From JAJECS01 sp965243625 (GTDB taxonomy: Bacteria; Chloroflexota; UBA11872), in assembly GCA_965243625.1 (NCBI GenBank), contig CBDEVI010000002.1, forward strand, positions 2,666,001 to 2,730,000: 64,000 bases of DNA. The letters are read 5' to 3'. Below are positions 46,700 through 56,341 of this stretch, in pieces. The notes beneath the pieces were generated by a model. The model saw only the letters and a program-made list of their open reading frames with translations. It did no database searches and had not been told where the DNA came from. The first letter of the stretch is position 1, and each line of letters starts with the position of its first letter. The translations under genes were made by a program, and so were the position numbers.

Positions 46700-46822
46700 C
46701 GTCATTCCGGCGAAAGCCGGAATCCAGGTCCCACCCGACGCGAACGCGCGCGGGGCGGGCGCCCATAAGGGGCGCCCCTACAGGGGACAAATCGGTGTAG
46801 GGGCGGCCTTCGTGGCTGCCCG
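46700..46822. repeat. Family B and two family C palindromes
   Basis: TTCCGGCGAAAGCCGGAATC (46700-46730), GGGCGCCCATAAGGGGCGCC (46757-46782) and GTAGGGGCGGCCTTCGTGGC (46797-46822) fill the gap between the DHDPS-family operon and the ftsK stop. Confidence 0.68.
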
Positions 46823-46842
46823 GCGGAAACCCGGGAAGGGCG

Positions 46843-49017
46843 CTAGGCCGTCTCGCTGCGCTGCAGCACCTGGCGCCGGGCCGACTGCGGTTCCGGCGGC
46901 CCCACGAAGCCCTCGGCCTCCAGCTGCATGGCCAGCTTCTGCGCCTTGCTCCGACCGACCTGGAGCTCGCGGCTCAGCAGATCGGGCGTGATGCTCTCGT
47001 GCCGCATCACCAACTCCGTCGCGGACACGTACAGCTCGTCTTCCTCGGAGTCGCCCTCGTCGATAGCGTCCTGCAAATCCTCGGTCGTCAACGTCTGCGG
47101 CTCGCCCTGCTCGCGCCAGTGATCGACCACCCCGTTGATCTCCGCGTCGTCGGTGTACACGCCCTGCACGCGGATCGGCTTGCCGCCTTCCGGCGGCGCG
47201 AAAAGCATGTCGCCGCGGCCGATCAGCCGCTCGGCCCCGGCCCCGTCCAGGATCGTGCGCGAGTCGGCCTGGCTGCTGACCATGAAGGAGATGCGCGTCG
47301 GGAAATTGGCCTTGATCAGGCCCGTCACCACGTCCACCGACGGTCGCTGGGTTGAAACCACCAGGTGGATGCCCGTGGCGCGCGCCAGCTGGGCCAGCCG
47401 GGCGAGCAGGCGCTCGACGTCGCCCGGCGCGGTCATCATCAGGTCCGCCAGCTCATCGATCACCGTGACCAGGTACGGCAACGGCTTGCCGTCGGTGGCC
47501 TCGGTCGGGTTCGCGTTGTAGGAGGTGATGTTGCGTACCCCCGCCTTGTTGAAGATGCGGTAGCGCCGGGCCATCTCGCGGCTGACCCACGTGAGCACCG
47601 GCACCGCGTCGTCGATGTCAGTGACCACCGGCATTCGCAGATGGGGCACGCCGTCGAAGGTCACCAGCTCGACCATCTTGGGGTCGATCAGCACCAGGTG
47701 CAGCTCGTCCGGCGTGGTCTGGCAGAGCAAGCCCGTGATCAACGACGTGAGGCACACGGACTTCCCGGCGCCGGTGGACCCCGCAATCAGCAGGTGCGGC
47801 ATCGCCGTCAGGTCGACCACGCGCACCATGCCGGCCACATCCTTGCCCAACGCCAGCTTGAGGTTGGCGCGTGATCCCACCCACGCCTCGGCCTCCATCA
47901 CCTCGCGCACGCTGACGACCAATGGCTCGTCGTTGGGCAGCTCGATGCCCAGATAGGGCCGCCCCGGCACCGGCGCCTCGATGCGCAGGCTGCGAGCGGC
48001 CAGCTTCAAGGCCAGGTCGTTGGCCAGCGCGGTGATGCGCGCCACTTTGACTCCCGTGCCCGGCCGCACCAGGTACTGGGTCACCACCGGACCCGGAATC
48101 GCCTCCGGCACGCTGGCTTCGATGTTGAAGGAGGCCAACGTATCCACGATCACCTGGGCCTTGGACCGGATCTCGGCGTCGGGAACGTCGGTCGCCGGCG
48201 GCGTCGGTTGCATCAGGTCCATTGGTGGCAGCGTCCACGGCCCCTCGTCGTCGTCCTCGGCGGCCGGCGCCGTCGCCACGGTCGGCGCGGTGCGGATCAG
48301 CGGCCCTTGCTGCCAGTCTTCGGGTTTCGACGAGCCGTTGACCTCTTCGGGTGAGTCGGCCGCCGGTTCCGGCGCTTCGGACGCCCGGCGCGACTTATCC
48401 GCGGATTGCGGCCGGAAGATCGGACCAAGGCGGCGTTTGGCTACAGAGGCCGTCGCGGCAAAGATTCGCGCCAGGTACACGGCGCCGTCGATGAGCAACC
48501 GCCCCGCAAGCCGCGTCGTCGCCGCGCCGCGCGCCGATGCCAGCAGGGCGTAGCCGACCGCCGCCACGGTGGCAATGGCCAGCAGCGCATAGGCCGGAGC
48601 CCCGCCCACGCTTGCCGCGAGCCCGTGGCCGATGAACCGGCCAATCCAGCCGCCGCTATCGGCCGCCAGCGCGCCTTCGGGGGCCGCCAGACCGACCAGC
48701 GCGGCCAGTCCCAGCACGAACACCACCGCCGCGGCCACGTGCCCCGGCCCGACGATCGGTCGCCTCCGCACGCCGCTCAGCAGCAGCGCGGGTCCCACCA
48801 GGATGCACGCAAGCGCGGCGATCGACGCCGCGCGGCCGAACACTTCGATGTAGGCTGCGCCGCTTGCCGCGACGACAAACCCGTCACGGCTGAACAGACC
48901 GATGAAGGCGGTCAGGCCAAGCGCGCTGAGAACGATTCCGACAAGCCCCAGCAGGTCCCAGCGTTCCATGCGGGGGGATTGCGGCGCTGGGGTCGCTGCC
49001 CGGCGCGTTTTGGCCAC
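46843..49017 (-). CDS. ftsK: FtsK/SpoIIIE-family DNA translocase
   Basis: 724 aa. Four N-terminal membrane segments (about 24-41, 64-82, 94-112 and 140-160) anchor it at the septum. A charged linker (200-280) is followed by the alpha/beta motor with Walker A 'GSTGAGKS' (413-420), Walker B 'YLVTVIDELADLM' and 'VVSTQRPSVDVVTGLIKANF'. The C-terminal gamma winged helix ('SATELVMRHESITPDLLSRE', then 'LQVGRSKAQKLAMQLEAEG') reads polar KOPS sites. It moves chromosome termini through the closing septum and activates XerCD. It ends the conserved rnj-ftsK block, from which it is separated by the GH99-like island. Confidence 0.95.
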   Translation of the reverse strand: MAKTRRAATPAPQSPRMERWDLLGLVGIVLSALGLTAFIGLFSRDGFVVAASGAAYIEVFGRAASIAALACILVGPALLLSGVRRRPIVGPGHVAAAVVFVLGLAALVGLAAPEGALAADSGGWIGRFIGHGLAASVGGAPAYALLAIATVAAVGYALLASARGAATTRLAGRLLIDGAVYLARIFAATASVAKRRLGPIFRPQSADKSRRASEAPEPAADSPEEVNGSSKPEDWQQGPLIRTAPTVATAPAAEDDDEGPWTLPPMDLMQPTPPATDVPDAEIRSKAQVIVDTLASFNIEASVPEAIPGPVVTQYLVRPGTGVKVARITALANDLALKLAARSLRIEAPVPGRPYLGIELPNDEPLVVSVREVMEAEAWVGSRANLKLALGKDVAGMVRVVDLTAMPHLLIAGSTGAGKSVCLTSLITGLLCQTTPDELHLVLIDPKMVELVTFDGVPHLRMPVVTDIDDAVPVLTWVSREMARRYRIFNKAGVRNITSYNANPTEATDGKPLPYLVTVIDELADLMMTAPGDVERLLARLAQLARATGIHLVVSTQRPSVDVVTGLIKANFPTRISFMVSSQADSRTILDGAGAERLIGRGDMLFAPPEGGKPIRVQGVYTDDAEINGVVDHWREQGEPQTLTTEDLQDAIDEGDSEEDELYVSATELVMRHESITPDLLSRELQVGRSKAQKLAMQLEAEGFVGPPEPQSARRQVLQRSETA

Positions 49018-49056
49018 GAGGCACTCCTTGCCGGCGCGGCATGACGCGCACCGGCG

Positions 49057-49140
49057 CTAGACCTCAGTGACGATCGGCACGCTCGCCGGCCGCCGCCGGG
49101 TCTGGTGGAACTAGTGCCTCCCGAGCGAGTTCCGAATCTC
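49057..49140 (-). repeat. Echo of the 3' end of the RNase J gene
   Basis: The 84 bases match the native end of rnj (54436-54519) at roughly 66 positions by manual alignment. On the minus strand the copy still reads TRRRP...PIVTEV and TAG, but it has an in-frame TAG upstream and three non-synonymous codons (VIL changed to ASV), so it is dead sequence. It lies 40 bp upstream of the ftsK start. The 5.3 kb between echo and native copy contains two GH99-like genes on the plus strand. Confidence 0.85.
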
Positions 49141-49421
49141 AATTGGCGGGCCGACTCCGCACCCTGGCTGGAAAAGCCTCGGACTTCGGCGCGTCGACAA
49201 CCCTCCACAGATGATATCCGGCGCGCCCAAGGGTTTTCTAGTGGGACTGGGGCGATTCCAAGATGCTCGAGATCTGGGACGTTGTCGAGTCGTCGCTATG
49301 CCGCGCCAACCGGGTGACGGCGTTCGTGTGCGCGGATGGGGTGCGATAGTACCTATGCTCGGCCGACGCTCCGTGAATAGAGCACGGGAGCGCTATCAAC
49401 GCGAGGACGATCGTCAACGCC
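49141..49421. other. Gap upstream of the first GH99-like gene
   Basis: About 280 bases with no gene, no family A-F palindrome and no convincing promoter. It presumably carries the control region of the gene at 49422. Confidence 0.4.
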
Positions 49422-51890
49422 TTGCGACCCAGACTGGTGATCAGGACCCATCGCTGGTCCCGGCGCGGTGCGGGCCGCGGGCGCGCCGCCGGGTGGCTGG
49501 CGTGCGTGGCGATGCTCGCGGCGGCATTGAGCGTCGGTGCGCCCGAAGCCGGCGCCGCCGGGCCGGCCACTCCCATCAACGCCGGCGCCTTCTTCGCGTC
49601 GGACCCGGCAGACGAGTCCGCGCTCGGGTTTTCGGTCACCGACGACCGGGGCATGCGCCTCTGGTCGGGGTGGCGGGACCTCGGTGGGGAAGACACCCTG
49701 GGGGCGCCGGTCACGCGCCGCTTCCTGCTCGACGGCTGGGTGCGGCAGGTGTTCGAGCGGGGCCTGTTGCGCGCGGATCCCGCGCGGGGCGCGTCAATCG
49801 TCAACGTGCTGGACTTCCTGTCCGCGCGCGGGCACGACGCCCGGTTGCTGGAGGACTTTGGCATCCCGGCGTCGGCCGATTGGTCGGCGGACGAGGGGCA
49901 GAGCTGGGCGGACATACGGGAGCGGCATCTGGCGCTGCTGAATGGGGCGGAGCCGTGGCGGGTGGCGCTGCGGACCGCATTTCGCACGGCCCGTGAGCCG
50001 CTACCGAACAACGACGCCGCGCTTGCGCTGTACGGGTTGCCGCTGGCCCTGGCGCAGACCGAGATGGGCTACGCGTTGCGGACCCAGCGGGCGGCGTGGG
50101 TCTACGACCCCGCTACGGACGCCGCGCCGCGGCGGATTCCGGTGCTCGCGATGCTGCGAGCCGCCGAGCTGATCCCGGACCACGCCACCGTGCCGCATCG
50201 CGCCGATCAACGGCCGCACCTCCAGCCGCCGCGCCCGGTCAGCGCCGTGCACTTCTTCGACTGGTGGAGACCGGACTATCTGCCGACGGACTACTTCACC
50301 CACGGGCTGAGTTGGGAGCGGGTTGGCCTGACGCGCGAGGAGATCGGGTCGTCGGCCTACTACGACGTGAATTTCAGGTTGATCCGCGACCTGGGTGTCG
50401 ACGGGGTCATGTGGGAGTGGTACGAGAACGTGGGCCTCACGCCGACGCCCGTCGTGCTCGACTCCCTGCGGCGCCACGACTTGAAAATCGGTTTGTTCTA
50501 CGACTGGGAGGTCGTGCACGCCGGCAGCCAGCCGGTGCTCAGCGAGGTGGCCTACATCGCGGCCGACGAGGCCAGCGTCAGCAAGATCGCCGACGAGGTG
50601 ATCGCCTTCTATCAGGTCATTCCGCGGGACCTGTGGCTCTACGACGCGGACGGACGACTCCCGGTGATCGTCTACGCCTTCGGCTTTCCGGAAGTGCTCG
50701 ACGACGTGGACGCGTGGACCTGGTTCTTCACCGAGCTTGCGGGCCGGGTCGAGACCGCGCTGGAGGTCGATGTGATCTTCGATTGGACGGCCGAGTCGCG
50801 GGTCCAGGCCCTGGCGTTCGAACGCTGGCCGGACGACTACGCGTCGTTCAATTTCGTGGTCGACGCCCCGCAGTGGCAATTCGGGCATCACGTCGTCACC
50901 TGGAACTACATCTTCGACAATCGCGGCGGCGCGCGCGGCGTGCGGCTGCGCGTGATCCGCGACGACAACCGCTACCTCCAGGAGACCGCCTGGCTCGCCG
51001 CGCACACGAGTCCCAGCCTGGTATTCATCTACAGCTGGAACGAGTTTTGGGAGGGCTCGCACCTCTTCCCGGACGACACCTACGAGTGGCGGCGCTACGA
51101 GCTGGCGCAGGCGCAGCTGGCAAAGCTGGCCGAGACGCGGGCCGACGATCTGCCGCGCGCGGTCATCATTGGAGACGCGGCGGATGCCTACCCACAGGGG
51201 ACCAACGGCCTCTTCGAGAGCCAGCGCCTGCTGCTGCGGCACCTCTTGCGGCGCTACGTGCCTCAGGCCGAATTCATGACGCCGGCGCAGGTAGCCGAGG
51301 ACGCATTGGCCGGCTATGACTTGATCGTGAGCCTGACCACCGATCGGACGGTCGATGCAGTGCTGGCCGAGCTTCCCGAATCGGTCCAGATCGTCTACTG
51401 GAATGCCACGGATCTGAGCACGGATCTGGCCCAACGCTTCGCGCAGGCGGTGGAGGACGAGCGGCCCCACGGGCAATTCCCGCTCCTCGACGACGACGGC
51501 CAGGCGACCGAGGAGACGATCAACCTGGGTGGCGACGTCTGGCTGGCGACGCCCGCGGTCGGGGCTGAAATCGCCTTGGCATTCGAGTTCGAGGGCGCGT
51601 CGTATCCGCTCGTGGTGCGGGCGGACAACGACCATTGGATCAACGTCTACGGGCCCACCGAGGCCGCCATGGTCGCGGCCTTCGAAACGGTCTATGGGCG
51701 GGAGCTCGAGCTCGCCATCACCTTCGCGCTCGGCCACCGCATCCAGCGGCTGGAGGTCTATCCCGATGGCCGCGTCGTACAGAACACCTTCAGCGCGCCC
51801 GCCGTGTTCCTGCACGAACCCCTCGCCATCCCGGACTTCGAGCCGGTTCCTCCGCGGGATGTCCCGGCCGACGCGGCGGTTCCGGCGTGA
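49422..51890 (+). CDS. Exported protein: LGFP-like module plus GH99-like TIM barrel, copy 1
   Basis: 822 aa from TTG 49422 (start uncertain; GTG 49437 is also possible). The signal peptide is about residues 22-46. Residues 78-120 form the LGFP-like module ('LGAPVTRRFLLDGWVRQVFE', then 'RGLLRADP'). After a spacer a TIM-barrel region (about 270-565) has 'SAVHFFDWW', 'LIRDLGVDGVMWEWY', 'LKIGLFYDWE' and 'FIYSWNEFWEGSHLFPDDTY'. The last resembles the WNEWxEG strand of GH99/GH71-type glycan hydrolases and WbsX-like proteins. The remaining 250 residues are unassigned. Expected to act on a polysaccharide outside the cell; substrate and activity unproven. Confidence 0.75.
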   Translation: MRPRLVIRTHRWSRRGAGRGRAAGWLACVAMLAAALSVGAPEAGAAGPATPINAGAFFASDPADESALGFSVTDDRGMRLWSGWRDLGGEDTLGAPVTRRFLLDGWVRQVFERGLLRADPARGASIVNVLDFLSARGHDARLLEDFGIPASADWSADEGQSWADIRERHLALLNGAEPWRVALRTAFRTAREPLPNNDAALALYGLPLALAQTEMGYALRTQRAAWVYDPATDAAPRRIPVLAMLRAAELIPDHATVPHRADQRPHLQPPRPVSAVHFFDWWRPDYLPTDYFTHGLSWERVGLTREEIGSSAYYDVNFRLIRDLGVDGVMWEWYENVGLTPTPVVLDSLRRHDLKIGLFYDWEVVHAGSQPVLSEVAYIAADEASVSKIADEVIAFYQVIPRDLWLYDADGRLPVIVYAFGFPEVLDDVDAWTWFFTELAGRVETALEVDVIFDWTAESRVQALAFERWPDDYASFNFVVDAPQWQFGHHVVTWNYIFDNRGGARGVRLRVIRDDNRYLQETAWLAAHTSPSLVFIYSWNEFWEGSHLFPDDTYEWRRYELAQAQLAKLAETRADDLPRAVIIGDAADAYPQGTNGLFESQRLLLRHLLRRYVPQAEFMTPAQVAEDALAGYDLIVSLTTDRTVDAVLAELPESVQIVYWNATDLSTDLAQRFAQAVEDERPHGQFPLLDDDGQATEETINLGGDVWLATPAVGAEIALAFEFEGASYPLVVRADNDHWINVYGPTEAAMVAAFETVYGRELELAITFALGHRIQRLEVYPDGRVVQNTFSAPAVFLHEPLAIPDFEPVPPRDVPADAAVPA

Positions 51891-51962
51891 GGATGCAGTG
51901 CCCGGCATCCGCGCCGACACGCGGGGCGCCGGGCAACGCGCGGCCGAGCGTTGCCTAGGAGA

Positions 51963-54395
51963 ATGCTGGTTCTGAGGACCCACTGGGCAAGTGACGGACG
52001 CACCGGCGCGCGCTTCGTGTGCCTGCTGGTGCTCCTGGCCGTTCTCATCGCCGTTCCCCGCGCCGCCCAGGCGCAGGACGCGGTCGTACCAGGCGGATTC
52101 GGCGCCTTCTTTGCGTCGGACGGGGCGGACGAGGCCGCGCTCGGCTTCTCCGTCACCAACGACCGGGGCATGCGCCTCTGGTCGGGCTGGCGGGACCTCG
52201 GCGGGGATGCCACCCTCGGGGCGCCGGTGTCGCGCCGCTTCCTACTCAACGGCTGGGTGCGGCAAGTGTTCGAGCGCGGCCTGTTGCGCGCGGACCCCAC
52301 GCGGGGCGCATCGATCGTTAACGTGCTGGACTTCCTGTCCGCGCAGGGGCATGACGCCCAATTGCTGAACGACTTTGGGATTCCGCCGCCAGCCGATTGG
52401 TCGGCCGACGAGGGACTAACCTGGGACGAGGTCCGGAACCGGCATCTGGCGCTGCTGGAGGGGGCGGAGCCGTGGCGCGTGGCGCTGCGGGCGGCCTATC
52501 ACACGGCGGCAGAAACCCTTAAGAGCGACGACGCGGCCATCGCGCTGTACGGGTGGCCGATGGCGGTGGCGCAAACGCACGCGGGCTACGCGTTGCGGAC
52601 CCAACGGGCGGCGTGGGTCTACGATCCCGCCGCGCATGCCGCGCCGCGACGGGTCTCGGTGCTCCAGATGCTGCAGGCCGCGGAGCTGATCCCGGCCCAC
52701 GCCACCGTGCCCCACCGCGCCGACCAGCGCCCGCACCTGCAACCGCCGCGCCCCGTCAGCGCCGTGCACTTCTTCGACTGGTGGAATCAGAGCTTCCTGC
52801 CGACGGAGTACTTCACCCACGAGCTGAGTTGGGAGAGGGTTGGCTTGACGCGGGAGGAGGTGGGATCGGCGGCGTATTACGACGTGAACTTCGAGCTGAT
52901 CCGCGATCTGGGCGTCGATGGCATCGTCTGGGAGTGGTATCTGACGGGTGCCAACCTCCTGGAGCCGTCGTCCGTCGCGATCGAGTCCCTCCGGCGTCAT
53001 GACCTGAAGATCGGGCTGTTTTACGACTGGGAAGTGCTGTTCAGCGGCGCTCGGGCCGTGCTGAGTGATCGCGCCTACATCGCGGCCGACGAAGCCAGCG
53101 TCAGCAAGATCGCGGACGAGGTCATCGCCTTCTACCGGGGAATTCCGTCGGACCTGTGGCTGTTCGACGCCTACGGACGGCTTCCCGTGGTCGTTTACGC
53201 CTACGGCTTCCCCGAAGCGCTCGATGACGTGGACGAGTGGGCCTGGTTCTTCACCGAGGTCGCCAGGCGCGTCGAGCAGGCCCTGGACGTCGACGTGATC
53301 TTCGATTGGTCGGCCTCGACACGGGTCCACGCCTTCGCGTTCGAACGCTGGCCGGATGACTACGCGCCATTCAATTTCGTGGTGGACGTGCCCCAGTGGC
53401 AATTCGGGCATCACGTGGTGACCTGGAACTACATCTTCGACAACCGCGGCGTCGCCGAGCGCGACGGAACCCTGCGCGTGATCCGCGACGACAACCGCTA
53501 TCTGCAGGAGACCGCCTGGCTGGCCGCGCACACCAGCCCGGGCCTCGTATTCATCTACAGCTGGAACGAGTTCTGGGAGGGCTCGCACCTCTTCCCGGAC
53601 GACACCTATGAATGGCAGCGCTACGAGCTGGCGCAGGCGCAGCTGGCAGAGCTGGCCGAAACGCGCGCCGACGATCTGCCGCGCGCGGTCATCGTTGGGG
53701 ATCCGGCCGACGCGTATCCGGCCGGCTCGAACGACCTGTTCGAGAGCCAGCGCTTGCTGCTGCGGCATTTCCTGCGGCGCTACGTGCCCCAGGCCGATTT
53801 CATGACCCCCGATCAGGCCACGGCGGACGCGCTTGCCGGCTATGACCTGGTGGTGAGCCTGACCACCGATCGGACGGTCGATGCCGTGCTGGCCGCGCTG
53901 CCCGAATCGGTCCAGATCGTGTACTGGAATGCCACGGACTTAAGCACGGAGTTGGCCCGGCGCTTCGCGCAGGCCGCGGATGAGGAGCGACCCGCGGGCG
54001 AATTCCATCTCCTCGACGCCGACGGCGAGGCGACCGACGAGACGATCACCGCGGGCCGCGACGTCTGGCTGGTCACGCCTGCCGACGGAGCGCAGACCGC
54101 GTTGGCCTTCGCCGTCGAGGGTGCGTCCTATCCGCTCGTGGTGCGGGCCGGCAACGACCACTGGATCAATGTCTATCGGCCTTCGGAGGCCGCGATGGTC
54201 GCGGCCTTCGAGACCGTCTATGGCCGGGAGCTCGAGCTCGCGATCACCTTCGGGCACGGCCATCGGGTCCAGCGGCTCGAAATTTACCCCGACGGCCGCG
54301 TCGTCCAGAACACCTTCAGCGCCCCGGCGGTGTACCTGCACGAACCGCTGGCCATTCCGGACTTCGAGCCCGTGCCGCCGGCGGGGATTCCCTAA
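51963..54395 (+). CDS. Exported protein: LGFP-like module plus GH99-like TIM barrel, copy 2
   Basis: About 810 aa from ATG 51963; a TTG at 51951 in the same frame is the alternative, and AGGAG sits between them. It is a close paralogue of the gene at 49422 over its whole length, with the same module ('LGAPVSRRFLLNGWVRQVFE'), barrel ('LIRDLGVDGIVWEWY', 'FIYSWNEFWEGSHLFPDDTY') and C-terminal region ('DRTVDAVLAALPESVQIVYW'). Signal peptide 'LLVLLAVLIAVPRAAQAQ'. The two genes are 72 bp apart and probably arose by tandem duplication within the island between the rnj echo and native rnj. GH99-like assignment is by motif only. Confidence 0.75.
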   Translation: MLVLRTHWASDGRTGARFVCLLVLLAVLIAVPRAAQAQDAVVPGGFGAFFASDGADEAALGFSVTNDRGMRLWSGWRDLGGDATLGAPVSRRFLLNGWVRQVFERGLLRADPTRGASIVNVLDFLSAQGHDAQLLNDFGIPPPADWSADEGLTWDEVRNRHLALLEGAEPWRVALRAAYHTAAETLKSDDAAIALYGWPMAVAQTHAGYALRTQRAAWVYDPAAHAAPRRVSVLQMLQAAELIPAHATVPHRADQRPHLQPPRPVSAVHFFDWWNQSFLPTEYFTHELSWERVGLTREEVGSAAYYDVNFELIRDLGVDGIVWEWYLTGANLLEPSSVAIESLRRHDLKIGLFYDWEVLFSGARAVLSDRAYIAADEASVSKIADEVIAFYRGIPSDLWLFDAYGRLPVVVYAYGFPEALDDVDEWAWFFTEVARRVEQALDVDVIFDWSASTRVHAFAFERWPDDYAPFNFVVDVPQWQFGHHVVTWNYIFDNRGVAERDGTLRVIRDDNRYLQETAWLAAHTSPGLVFIYSWNEFWEGSHLFPDDTYEWQRYELAQAQLAELAETRADDLPRAVIVGDPADAYPAGSNDLFESQRLLLRHFLRRYVPQADFMTPDQATADALAGYDLVVSLTTDRTVDAVLAALPESVQIVYWNATDLSTELARRFAQAADEERPAGEFHLLDADGEATDETITAGRDVWLVTPADGAQTALAFAVEGASYPLVVRAGNDHWINVYRPSEAAMVAAFETVYGRELELAITFGHGHRVQRLEIYPDGRVVQNTFSAPAVYLHEPLAIPDFEPVPPAGIP

Positions 54396-54435
54396 ACACC
54401 CTTCCCAATCGGTTGCGCGGGGGCGGTTCCCGGCG

Positions 54436-56136
54436 CTAGACCTCCGTCACGATCGGCAGGATCACCGGCCGCCGCCGGGTTTTCTGGAAGAGGTGCCGGC
54501 CCAGTGAGCTGCGAATCTTGCCTTGCAGGTAGTCGACTTCCGGATCCGGGTGGTCGCCACGGTCGATCGTCTGTCGCACGTGCTCCCGCGCCCGCTCCAG
54601 CAGGTCCTCGGACTCCGGCGCATAGACGAACCCGCGCGAGATAATCTCCGGCGTGCCCACGGACTTGCCGGTGTGGTGGTCCACCGCCGCCACGACCACG
54701 ACCACGCCGTCCTCGGAGAGGTGCCGCCGGTCGCGCAGCACCGTCTCGCCCACGTCGCCCACGCCCAGGCCGTCCACGAACACCATGCCGGCCTCCACAT
54801 AGTCGGTAATCGCGGCACGGTCGCGCGTCACCTCGATCACCGCGCCGTTCTCCGCCATCAGGATGTCCTTTCGCGACAGCCCCACCGACTCCGCCAGCCG
54901 GCCATGCTCCACCAGGTGGCGGTATTCGCCGTGCACCGGCATGAAGAAGCGTGGCCGCAGCGTCGTGAGCACCAGCTTGAGCTCCTCCTGGCTGGCGTGG
55001 CCGGAGACGTGCACCGGGCGCAGCTGCTCGTAGTAGACGGTCGCGCCGATGTGCGCCAGCCGGTCGATGGTGTGGTTGACCTTCGCCTCGTTGCCGGGGA
55101 TGGCGGCGGCCGAGACGATGATCGTGTCGTCGGGCGCGATGTCGATGTTCCGGTGGTCCCGGTTCGCCATGCGCACCAGCGCCGAGCGCGGCTCGCCCTG
55201 CGAGCCGGTGCAGACGATGGCGATGTCCTCGGCGCGGAAGTCGTCGAGCTCCTCGGCGGCCACGATCAGTCCGTCGGGCACGCGCACGTAGCCGAGGTCG
55301 GCGGCTACCCGGTGCACGCGCTCCATCGACCGCCCGACCAGCGCCACCTTGCGTCCGTAGGCGACGGCCGCGTCGAACACCTGCTGCGCGCGCGAGACGA
55401 GCGACGAAAACGTCGCCACGATGATCCGCCCCGGCGCCTCGGCGAAGATCTGGTCGAAGGTCTCCGCCACCACCTGCTCCGACGGCGTATAGCCCGGCCG
55501 GTCGGCGTAGGTGCTGTCGGCCATCAGCAGCAGCACGCCGTCGCGCCCGAGACGGCCCAGGGTCTGAACGTCCGGCGGGCGTCCGTCCACCGGCGTGTAG
55601 TCCAGCTTGAAGTCGCCCGTGTGCACGATCGTGCCGATCGGCGTGTGCACGGCGATGCCCGTGGCGTCGGGAATGCTGTGACACATGTGAAAGAACTCGC
55701 AGCGAAACGGCCCGATCTCGACCACGTCGCCCGCTTCGACCACGTGGAACTCCTGGCCGTCGACCAGTCGGGCCTCGTCCAGCTTGACCTGCACCAGGCC
55801 CAGGGTGAGCGCGGTGCCATACAGCGGCAGCGGAAAGTCCCGCAGCGCAAAGGGCAGCGCCCCGATGTGGTCCTCGTGGCCATGGGTCAGCAGCACGGCG
55901 CGCAGCTTGTGTTGGATCTGGCGCAGATAGGCGAAGTCGGGAAGGATCAGATCCACGCCCAGGTGCTCGGCGTCCGGAAACGTCAGCCCGCAGTCGATGA
56001 TGACGGCGTCGTCGCCGAACTCGACGACGGTGCAGTTTTTCCCGATCTCTCCCACGCCGCCGATGGGCACGACGCGGACGGTGTCGGGTCTCAAGTCCTG
56101 CTGCAACGCGCCCGCTAGCTTCGCGGCGCCTGGCAA
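54436..56136 (-). CDS. rnj: Ribonuclease J
   Basis: 566 aa from TTG 56136 (the start is weak; conserved sequence begins at 'VRVVPIGGVGEIGKN'). Beta-lactamase-fold metal site 'THGHEDHIG' (84-92) with 'HMCHSIPDATG', 'HTGDFKLD' and 'PVHGEYRHL'. The beta-CASP domain contains 'MADSTYADRPGYTPSE', 'ATFSSLVSRAQQVFDAA' and 'GNEAKVNHTIDRL' with 'HVSGHASQEE'. The C-terminal domain runs to 'RRRPVILPIVTEV'. It is a 5'-3' exo/endoribonuclease for mRNA turnover and rRNA maturation. Placed with dapA and ftsK as in Firmicutes and Chloroflexota; its 3' end is echoed 5.4 kb downstream. Confidence 0.95.
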   Translation of the reverse strand: MPGAAKLAGALQQDLRPDTVRVVPIGGVGEIGKNCTVVEFGDDAVIIDCGLTFPDAEHLGVDLILPDFAYLRQIQHKLRAVLLTHGHEDHIGALPFALRDFPLPLYGTALTLGLVQVKLDEARLVDGQEFHVVEAGDVVEIGPFRCEFFHMCHSIPDATGIAVHTPIGTIVHTGDFKLDYTPVDGRPPDVQTLGRLGRDGVLLLMADSTYADRPGYTPSEQVVAETFDQIFAEAPGRIIVATFSSLVSRAQQVFDAAVAYGRKVALVGRSMERVHRVAADLGYVRVPDGLIVAAEELDDFRAEDIAIVCTGSQGEPRSALVRMANRDHRNIDIAPDDTIIVSAAAIPGNEAKVNHTIDRLAHIGATVYYEQLRPVHVSGHASQEELKLVLTTLRPRFFMPVHGEYRHLVEHGRLAESVGLSRKDILMAENGAVIEVTRDRAAITDYVEAGMVFVDGLGVGDVGETVLRDRRHLSEDGVVVVVAAVDHHTGKSVGTPEIISRGFVYAPESEDLLERAREHVRQTIDRGDHPDPEVDYLQGKIRSSLGRHLFQKTRRRPVILPIVTEV

Positions 56137-56149
56137 TGGGCGCCCTTTC

Positions 56150-56305
56150 GGTCATTCCGGCGAATGGCAACCCGTGCGTAACCCCTCGTCATTCCCGCGA
56201 AGGGGGGAATCCACCTTGCATTGAATCTGGCGGCGGACGGCATACGCACAGCCATCCGTCGTCCGATCGGATTCTGCACGGGTCGCCAAAGGCGGGAATC
56301 CAGGC
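56150..56305. repeat. Truncated family B and full-length family A element
   Basis: A short family B start (GGTCATTCCGGCGAATGGC, 56150-56168) is followed by a complete family A element (56187-56305: TTCCCGCGAAGGGGGGAATC at the left, GCATTGAATCTGGCGGCGG, then CGCCAAAGGCGGGAATCCAG at the right). They fill the gap between udg and rnj, which interrupts an otherwise tight operon. Confidence 0.7.
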
Positions 56306-56341
56306 CGGAGCTACCCCGAAACGCCCTAGCGCGCCCCCGCC

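Noticed and set aside
50001..51983. Long minus-strand frames opposite the two GH99-like genes (also 52416-53768)
   Set aside because: Shadows of the plus-strand paralogues; the plus frames have signal peptides, motifs and mutual conservation, the minus frames do not.
54523..56118. 531-codon plus-strand frame
   Set aside because: Antisense to rnj, which carries all RNase J metal motifs.
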